A program made the position numbers and the translations under genes. Shown here one piece after another: positions 56,577 through 64,000 of a stretch of DNA of 64,000 nucleotides. The DNA is from Diphasiastrum complanatum (Eukaryota; Streptophyta; Lycopodiopsida; Lycopodiales; Lycopodiaceae), in the NCBI GenBank assembly GCA_029204225.1, contig CM055093.1:28245566-28309565 (forward strand). The letters run 5' to 3'. The notes under the pieces were generated by a model. It had not been told where the DNA came from and ran no database searches. It saw only the letters and a program-made list of their open reading frames with translations. Within the stretch, counting starts at the first letter, position 1. Every line of letters begins with the position of its first letter.

Positions 56577-56993
56577 TTATCTACAAGCCACCCAATGGGG
56601 TTGGCTCAACTGGTTAGCTTGGCATCCAAAGTTTCTTTGGTCCCAGGTTCGAACCTCCCCTTGGAAACCAAGAAGCATTATCTACAAGCCAACACCCAAC
56701 GGGGTTGGCTCAGTTGGTTGGCTTGGCATCCAAAGTTTCTTTGGTCCCAGGTTCGAGCCTCCCCTTGGAAACCAAGAAGCATTATCTACAAGCCACCCAA
56801 GGGAGTTGGCTCAATTGGTTAACGCTTGACATCCAAAGTTTCTTTGGTCTCAAGTTCGAGCCTTCCATTGGAAACCAAGAAGCATTATCTACAAGCCACC
56901 CAAGGGAGTTGGCTCAATTGATTGACATCCAAAGTTTCTTTGGTCTCAAGTTCGAGCCTTCCATTGGAAACCAAGAAGCATTATCTACAAGCC
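56577..56993 (+). repeat. Four tandem tRNA-like (SINE-head-like) units
   Basis: Units of about 96-104 bp, each ending ATTATCTACAAGCC (ends at 56690, 56794, 56897 and 56993). Each contains an A-box-like TTGGCTCAACTGG or variant and a B-box-like GGTTCGAACC or GTTCGAGCC, about 35-40 bp apart, plus GGAAACCAAGAAGC. The two pol III boxes point to a tRNA-derived repeat. Copies 1-2 and 3-4 form two close pairs. No poly(A) tail or target duplication is clear. Confidence 0.85.
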
Positions 56994-59900
56994 CCATGTG
57001 CATTGTGAATGCGCACATCTAGACACCAACTTGTACTTACTCCTCGTCAACACATCATCACTTCATGGAATGTGCTACCAAGGGGTCGTTTTCCCCAATT
57101 CAGTAATGACATGTTGTTGACTTTTAGGCTCTCTTGTATAGGGCTGGCAGGATGTTTTTGCCGTGTCACCTTAGATAGATTGGACCGTATTCAACACTCT
57201 CCATGGTACATTGAAGCTTTTATTTTTGTTTTAAGCCAACCTTAAAAAAAACCCACAACAAATTAACATATTTAGTAAAGCATTGGAATTAATATAGTTC
57301 TAAATTTGATATGTCTAACTCAAATTAGAGCCATGTTTGGGCACAAATAATCTTCAAACTTTGGCAAAAGTGCCCATTACACCAACCATAATGGGCTTGT
57401 AAGTGGTAGTCTTAATGCAAATTGACTTTTAAATTGCTAGTCCCAATCAATTTGATCGAAGTCAATAAGAGAAGACTCCAAGTCCCATGTGCTTTGTACT
57501 TTTATCTCATTTCAAGGGAACTTATAAAATTATATCCTCTTTTATTCTCAAGACACACCACTTACCATCCAAGCCAACTCAAGCATGATACACAAACTCA
57601 AGTTGCGTGAATACGCCTTTTCAAAGAATGGCAAAATAGTTCACAAAAGCCCAATAGAAGGGTGAAAGATGAAAGTTTAAGCTTTTTGAAGTATTCAACC
57701 TTTTATGTATAGAACAAAGTTTGCCTTGAGTTTTGAAGGCTACCCATGATGAAGATGGTACTGTGACTTTAAGTATTTTTTAGATGGAAGAAATGAGGGT
57801 GGTTTTACATGGTAGGAATCTAAGTGGAGATGGCCCAAGCAACTTGTCCTATTCAACAAGAGTGTGACTTACCCCTAGGTAGTATCTTAGGTGAAATTGA
57901 AGAATGATGACATGAGACAAGTCAAGATGCCATGCAAATATCTCATGCTATTTGACTTGCCCGCGGCAGGCCCTTGTTATCCCATCCACCAAAGTCGACC
58001 CATCCCATCCACCAAAATCTTCATCTTCTTTATCTAGATCAAATATCTTTGTTGTGCCATTTGTTTGGGAGTGAGTGTCTTTGTGTATGTGTTCCATACC
58101 ATTTTGATTTACATTTTTGAAAACTAAGTTGTTGTGTACTTGTGATTGTAGTGCCAATTGGAGTTTGTTCTATCCACATATTTGGATGAAAATGGAGTGT
58201 GGAGTCTAGTTTGTTTAAAGGTAAACTCAGTTACATGCACACACCTGCATATTTAGAAAGCGTTAGAAGTAGCTTTGGCACGTCACAATTGAAAAATACA
58301 ATAGCATTCAAAAATATTGAAATATGTGATGTTAAGGTATAAAAAATACATGCTTTGTATTAGATGTTTAGATTTAATATTGAGAAACATGTTTCTTATT
58401 ATATGTTTAAAAGTAGTTTTTTGGTGTTCAGTCTTTTTAGCAAAATGATGGTTATAGTTGTGGATGGTATACCATTTCTAATGCACAACCATTTTATGAG
58501 TGACTCTCTCCGCAAGACAAGTGTCTTTATTTGTACTAAATAAAACAATCAAATATTTATGATTGCATTTTTTTCTATTTTCGAAATTCAAATGTTGAAT
58601 ATTTAGTTCATTGTGAAGATATGTGTGTTGAGCCAATACCTCTATGATAGATTGACCAATAGTGGAATTATTTATTCTTTCCAAGAGCTTTTATATAATT
58701 TTAGTTCATTTTCTTTTGGAATTATGCCTTTTGTTGCGGAATGCATCTGTATCCATTGATGCATGCAATGTATAATTGGTATTCATTGGCCTTTTAAATC
58801 TTTTTTTCATTGCAAACACTGATAGCATCAATGGTACGTCTTGGTCTCCAATTACAAGTCAACATTTCTACGCGATAAGACTAAAAAAACACCAAAAGAG
58901 TGAAAATGACTTATGTGTATGACTATATGATCCTAAACCATAGACGTTAGTTTAACTAGAATTTATAAAAAAATGACCAAAAGTTTACATGTAGGCAACA
59001 AAGAAGAATATGGGTAGCAGCTATCAAATGGTTTTTGGCTACCCGAAAAAAAATAGTCAAAAAAACTAGAAGGTTTTTTGCCCATCAATCATTGTTATAG
59101 TTCTAATAGATGAACAAAGCTTGTTGGTCTATTTCGACATTTAAGTCATGTAAAGTCAACAAAAATAGCTTTAAAAAGGGCCCATTTTGAGTTTTAATAT
59201 CTCCTAATGTGCATGTGATTGTGTGCTAAAAGGAATCATGTCACTGATTTTCGGAGTGATTATGTTGAGTCTTGAAAGTATTGCATGTCAATGAGAGAGT
59301 AGTTATGAGTGATTATGAGATGTGCATGGATTTTAATTTGAATTCTATGACAAATTTTGATGAATATAGTATGCCAAGTATTCATAAAATAACTTTACAT
59401 CTTGAGTAAGTGGTTAGAGTGAATTACATGTTAGGCTCTTACATGTCAATGAAATTATATTAGATAGTTGGTATCGATTCAGTTATTAGTACTTCTTAAG
59501 TTACCATTGAATCAATTGAAAATTCTATTTTTCCGCTACTAGCAAGAATAACAAGTTGACTTTATGTAATGATGTGATGTAAGTTGGACTTTTTAACCCT
59601 TTGAATCTATTTTGAAATTATTGATTATCTATTTAATAATGTGATTTGGCCTTACTAGAATTCTTATACAAATCAATTGTCAGGTCACAGTTTGTAAATC
59701 ACATAATTGATGAGATAGATGTATTTGCCAATTGAAAGTTTCTTGTGATTTGGAAATCAAGAATGACATAACAGTTTGACAACTTCAAGAGGTTTTGCTA
59801 TTGGAGGCATGCCACATATCTTAAAATTTGCCAACAGTTGAGAGCTTTTGACTTTTGATATAATTTTTGGTGGAAATCCTAAGATAAGCTACCAAGATCA

Positions 59901-60240
59901 AGTGCCATTGATTAGATTTGAATTTGTTTCTAATTTATCTAGGCTGAAATCGGGTCCTCTAAACTTGTTTTACAGGTCTTGAAAGTACATCAAAGTGTGT
60001 GAGGGAGATTAAGTCATTATTTTGTCCAAAAATAACCAAGATTGGCAAGATTTGTTTGAAAGTAGATTTCACATCATCTTATTTTCATTCCAACTTTGTG
60101 AGAGAGTGATAGAACTGTGATTATAAGTCCATTTGTTGGATTAGAAATCGAATTTGAGTGAAACACTACAAGTGTGAGACCTTTGTGAGTTTCAAGTCAA
60201 TCAAGTCTATTTCTTGTGTGTAGAATTCACTAATAAGATG
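56994..60240. other. Spacer, no gene seen
   Basis: Mostly AT-rich. Short ORFs (57009-57245, 57948-58157 and others) show no known domain. Nothing with a clear repeat structure was found. Confidence 0.45.
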
Positions 60241-61400
60241 GGATCCATGGAGCATACTTTCTAGAAGCTAGTGAGAGATTGAATTCTACTAATTATGTTA
60301 TTTGGAAGGTTAGGATGGAGTCACTCATGGTGCTCCAAGACCTTTATGAGTTTTTGATTGAAGATGAAGATGAACCTCTAGGTGCACATGAGTTAGCTAG
60401 ATACAAGAAGAGATCTAGGCTTGCAATTCACTGTGTGAAGATGAATGTAAGCAATGATTTCTTGAGATAAGTATCAACATGTACTAGTGCTAAAGAGGCT
60501 TTGAATTCTTTAAAATCAATCTAAAGTCTAGTAACATTTCGAGAGTCCTCATGCTTAGAAATCGGATTTTGTAAAGCATGAGAAGAAGTGAGGAGAGTGC
60601 ACATGATTATGTGCTAAGAATCAAGTCTCTAAATAGGGAGTTAGCTTCCATTGGAGAGAATATTGAGATGGAAAGCTTGTACAAATTGTTCTTAATGGTC
60701 TAGGAGATGACTTTGTAAATTTGGTCCAAAGTTTTGTCATCCAAGACACCTTGCCCACTATAGAAAAGCTTCATAGTGTATTAGTGGCTGAAGAGTGTAG
60801 GATGTTACACACCAAAGCAAGATTGAACTCATTGTCTTTTCAGGATGGTGATGAGAAAGCTAATTTCTCATTTAAGGGCAAAAAGAAGACTAATGGAAAG
60901 AATAAGCATCCAAAGGAGGCCAAAGAAGAGGATGATGCATCAAGCTCAAAGGGGAAGATCAAAGACACAAGTCCAAGTTCAACTGCTTTTTCTGTGGGCA
61001 GAAAGGGCATTTTGCATCGGAATGTTTCAAGAAGAAGAGGGCACAAGAGAACAAGCAAAGCAGCATTGCACATCAAGAGGAGGAGGAGGATGAAGAAGAA
61101 TCATCCTTGATGGTTTCAACAAACCTCCATCATCCAAGTGCAACACCAATGATTCTTGGTGGATAGATAGTGGGGCCAGCTCCCACATGACATTTCAAAA
61201 GGACTATTTTTCCACTTTACTCTCTTACAATGATGTACTTAGATCTATCTATACAGCTAGTAGTCAAGAGTGTAAGATAAGTGGTATTGGAACCATTCGA
61301 TTGTATGTTGGATCATCCAAAAGGATCTTGAAAATGTCCTTTATGTCCTAAAGAATTTGCTGAGTGTTGGCTAATTAATGGATAATGGCCTTTATGTACA
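60241..61400 (+). mobile_element. Copia gag-protease fragment (decayed)
   Basis: The plus-strand pieces encode LNSTNYVIWKVRMESLM, VKMNVSNDFLR, then in other frames RELASIGENIE and VAEECRM, a lysine-rich part, the knuckle CFFCGQKGHFASEC (about 60985-61030) and the protease WWIDSGASSHMTF. Several stops and shifts. It ends before integrase. Family of the gag at 34.4 kb. Confidence 0.87.
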
Positions 61401-62800
61401 ATTTAAGCATGGAGTTTGTTCCATCCTTAAATCAATGATATGTTTCAAGCATTTTTCTTGATCTAAACAATTGTCCAATAAAAGATCCAATGAAAAACAA
61501 CGTTCTTGAGCTCTCTTAAAATTTTCTTGCCTTCTAATCCAATGTTAAGAAGTCTTGCATGCTATGTATAAGTGCCAAAGGCCAATCTCCAACTAGAATG
61601 AAACCGCACTAATTCAATAGTGAAATATCAAGTTGTTGAGCGCACCCACATCATTAGAAATATCCTTGAAATAGGCCATCATTGAACTTGGGTTAACAAC
61701 TAAAAAATGAACTTTCACTACCAACTATTAGCAAGCATGGAACAAAAGGTTCAAAGAATGCATGAGGCACAAAATCCCTCTACAAATTCTCTATGAAACT
61801 CATATACTTGTAATGGCTACATAAATAAGTAAAGATTTCTTTAGTTTGTTATTCTTGACGAATAAGAACTATAATGTATGGGTTCTATGGCCAATACAAC
61901 TACGTGAAGAACATAAACATGTGCAATAACTAGTCCATTGTCTTGGGTTGGGACCAAGATAACCCCATAAGCCTTAGTGACGTTCTCTATCAACAAGCTT
62001 GCTACTCACAAAAGACGAGTGCTTCTAACTAATTGCGGCTCTTTATGCCTTCTATTAATTGAGTTAAATTTGTAAAATTATTGGGTACTCTATTGGTTGA
62101 TCAAAGCTACAAGTGCTAAGGCATACAAAAAAGCTAGAACTATGTCCCAACATTTGAAGGTTTGATGGAATTGTGAATCTACGCAACTTCTTAGGTGTTA
62201 AGTTGAAAGCAACATGATCTAGAGAATACCAAAAAAAATCTACAAAGTACATCCAAGTATGTGGAGGCTCCCTAACAACTCGTCTATGCACAAATAGATT
62301 TCCATTTGAAAAGACACTACATCCCTATGCTTTGAAAATAACAATTGATTGCACCAACAAACATAGAGGTAGCCATGGTAAAACATGCCCAATCAGCACT
62401 TTGATTGTTGCCCATAAATGCAAAATTGCCAATGATTATTTTCAAGAGTCATGTCTTGAGTGCGCTCGCTCGCATTGAAATTGGCTTGCGTGCAAATTGA
62501 AAGGATGGGTATTCCATATCAAAACCTATCTACATGTAGTCCATGTCATATCCAAACATAACACATATGCATAAATTATCCACATGTGCATGTTTCATGC
62601 CAATTTCTTTTTGAAATCTTTGACATTTCAATGGCAAATGATTCTTGTGTGGATAATCCACATGTAGCTATTCCACTCAAGCCAAATTTCAAAAATCAAT
62701 TAAGTATTTCATCTTGCATGGATAAGTGTCATTTAAGTGTTGCATCTTGCATGGATAAATGCAATGCTTTATGATTGTGTCTAAGTTGAGAGCATATCAT
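61401..62800. other. Spacer, no gene recognised
   Basis: AT-rich. The plus ORF at 62586-62774 holds a small internal duplication (CATCTTGCATGGATAA twice). The minus ORF 62064-62291 shows no known domain. Confidence 0.4.
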
Positions 62801-62929
62801 TTAGAGCTATTTTGAGCCTGTGAAAGTACAAGATCTAGGAGTAACTCTTTCAGCTGAGCGTGAAATACAAGACACCACATCCGTTGATCTGCCAGCTGGC
62901 AGCACAAAATATTTTCCTTCATTTTCTTT

Positions 62930-63075
62930 TCGTTTCGTTTCGTGTCGTGTCTTTTGGTCCTCGAGGTATGTTTGACTTTCGCGAATTGTTCGCCCTTCGA
63001 CCTTCACTTCGTTTTGTGCTTTAGGGTTTTCGAGGTATGTTCGTCCTTCGACCTTCGCTTCACTTCGCTTCGTGA
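62930..63075 (+). repeat. TTCG/CTTCG-rich imperfect tandem repeat
   Basis: The words TTCGAGGTATGTT (or TCGAGGTATGTT) and CCTTCGACCTTCRCTTC occur twice, about 55-75 bp apart. The style resembles the LTR-like block at 42.7-42.95 kb, so it may be LTR sequence. Confidence 0.65.
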
Positions 63076-63077
63076 CA

Positions 63078-64000
63078 AATTTGTTGCTAGATGCAAAGTC
63101 TTTTATTACCTTTATTGATGAATTTTCCAGAAGAACAGCTGTTTATTTCATAAAACATAAATCAAAAGCTTTCATCAAGTTCAAACAATTCAAAGAGCAT
63201 GCAGAAAATCAGATTGGTAAACGAATCAAAGCACTGAGGTCAGATAACGGGGGAGAATACATCTCCACCGAATTCAAGGAGTACTGCCTTAACAATGGCA
63301 TTGAGCAACAATACATTATCTCCTATTCGCCTCAGTCAAATGGTCTTGATGAGAGAAAGAACAGGACCTTAGTCGTATTGGCAAAGTGTATGTTATCACA
63401 TGCGACACTTCCGAAGTCCTTTTGGACTGAAGTTGTTTCAACAACAACCTATATTCAGAATAGATGTCCTACTAAAGGTCTCTCAAACAAAACACCATTC
63501 AAAGTTTGAACAGGTACCAAACCTTCTGTATCAAACTTACGAGTTTTTGGATGTACTGCTTATGCGCAGATTCCTCTTGATCTCAGGAAGAAGCTCGACT
63601 TCCAGAGTATCAAATGTATTGTCATCGGCTACACTACTTCAGATCAAGCCTACAAGTTGTTCGATCCCATCGAGTCAAAGATATTCACTAGTCGGGATGT
63701 CATCTTCATCAAAAATCAGTTTCAAGACCTCAAAGAAAAAGGCACTACCCATCTAGCCGACCTGTCAGATTCTCCTAACATATTGAACTTTTCAGTTCCT
63801 CAGTCAACTATTCCCCTTGAAGGACCAAGCTCATCTACTCTCTTGACAAACAACAAATCAACGGCAAATCAAAAGATGATGATGTTGTAGTTCAGCAACT
63901 ACAGTATGATGAAAATGATCAACTTCCTCTATTTCCTAGAAGATCATCAAGAGCTAGCAGACCACCTATCAGGTATATCAACGAGTCTGTAGCCTACCTT
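63078..64000 (+). mobile_element. Copia integrase and linker, runs off the window
   Basis: It starts mid-domain at DAKSFITFIDEFSRRTAVYF, joined directly to the repeat before it. It continues ALRSDNGGEYISTEF, SPQSNGLDERKNRT (catalytic E), then after a stop near 63507 the C-terminal part (VFGCTAYAQIPLDLRKKLD, CIVIGYTTSDQAYKLF) and the linker with PRRSSRASRPP-type sequence at about 63930-63970. A close relative lies at 31.75-32.06 kb. Confidence 0.88.

Noticed and set aside
56596-56680. A functional tRNA gene
   Set aside because: A and B boxes are visible, but no cloverleaf with a clear anticodon stem and acceptor stem can be drawn by eye.
56553-57022. ORFs across the tRNA-like units
   Set aside because: They read through a non-coding tandem repeat; the peptide simply mirrors the 100-bp unit in shifting frames.

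Overview
The window reads as nuclear DNA of a land plant. It has spliced genes with GT-AG introns, plant-type Ty1/copia and Ty3/gypsy retrotransposons, primer-binding sites complementary to plant initiator tRNA-Met, (CT)n/(GA)n microsatellites and AT-rich spacers. The protein genes are clearly plant-like, but the species cannot be fixed from sequence alone. The amount of retroelement debris and a 14.8 kb intron suggest a large, repeat-rich genome.

Layout. 1-3860: eroded minus-strand Copia. 6463-22351: a minus-strand gene for a NECAP-like endocytic accessory protein (292 aa, three coding exons) whose first intron is 14,783 bp. That intron holds a degenerate Gypsy (8.2-12.3 kb), a younger Gypsy chromovirus (12336-18580) inserted inside its LTR with a 5-bp target duplication, and a minus-strand Gypsy fragment (18.7-20.4 kb). 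23.6-24.0 kb: Copia RNase H tail and LTR start. 26081-27430: a single-exon secreted leucine-rich-repeat protein. 27.7-34.9 kb: microsatellites, Gypsy fragments, a decayed Copia, a Tat/Athila-type Gypsy PBS and a Copia gag piece.

35.1-39.7 kb: an AT-rich minus-strand region with traces of an unfamiliar multi-exon gene. It shows a ParB/sulfiredoxin-like segment, an exon with a DIPY motif resembling an amino-methyltransferase catalytic motif and, further downstream, a SWIM-like zinc-binding ORF. The region also carries about ten copies of a short palindrome and a 139-bp tandem duplication. 40.2-44.9 kb: minus-strand Copia pieces sharing a 2.3 kb LTR-like block. 44.9-46.2 kb: a terminal-repeat element. 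46.6-51.3 kb: two further palindrome clusters, a 92-bp near-perfect snap-back, and Copia and Gypsy integrase pieces. 52933-54849: a minus-strand three-exon DUF1218 membrane protein gene (204 aa) with a probable 5'-UTR intron running to 56.16 kb. 56.58-57.0 kb: four tandem tRNA-like (SINE-head-like) units. 60.2-64.0 kb: two plus-strand Copia fragments, the last running off the window.

Three genes look intact: NECAP-like (clathrin-mediated endocytosis), the LRR protein (apoplastic) and DUF1218 (membrane). They are unrelated in function. Everything else recognised is retroelement or eroded sequence. The points most worth a second look are the ParB/methyltransferase-like locus, the palindrome families, the chimeric 3' LTR and the nested intron.
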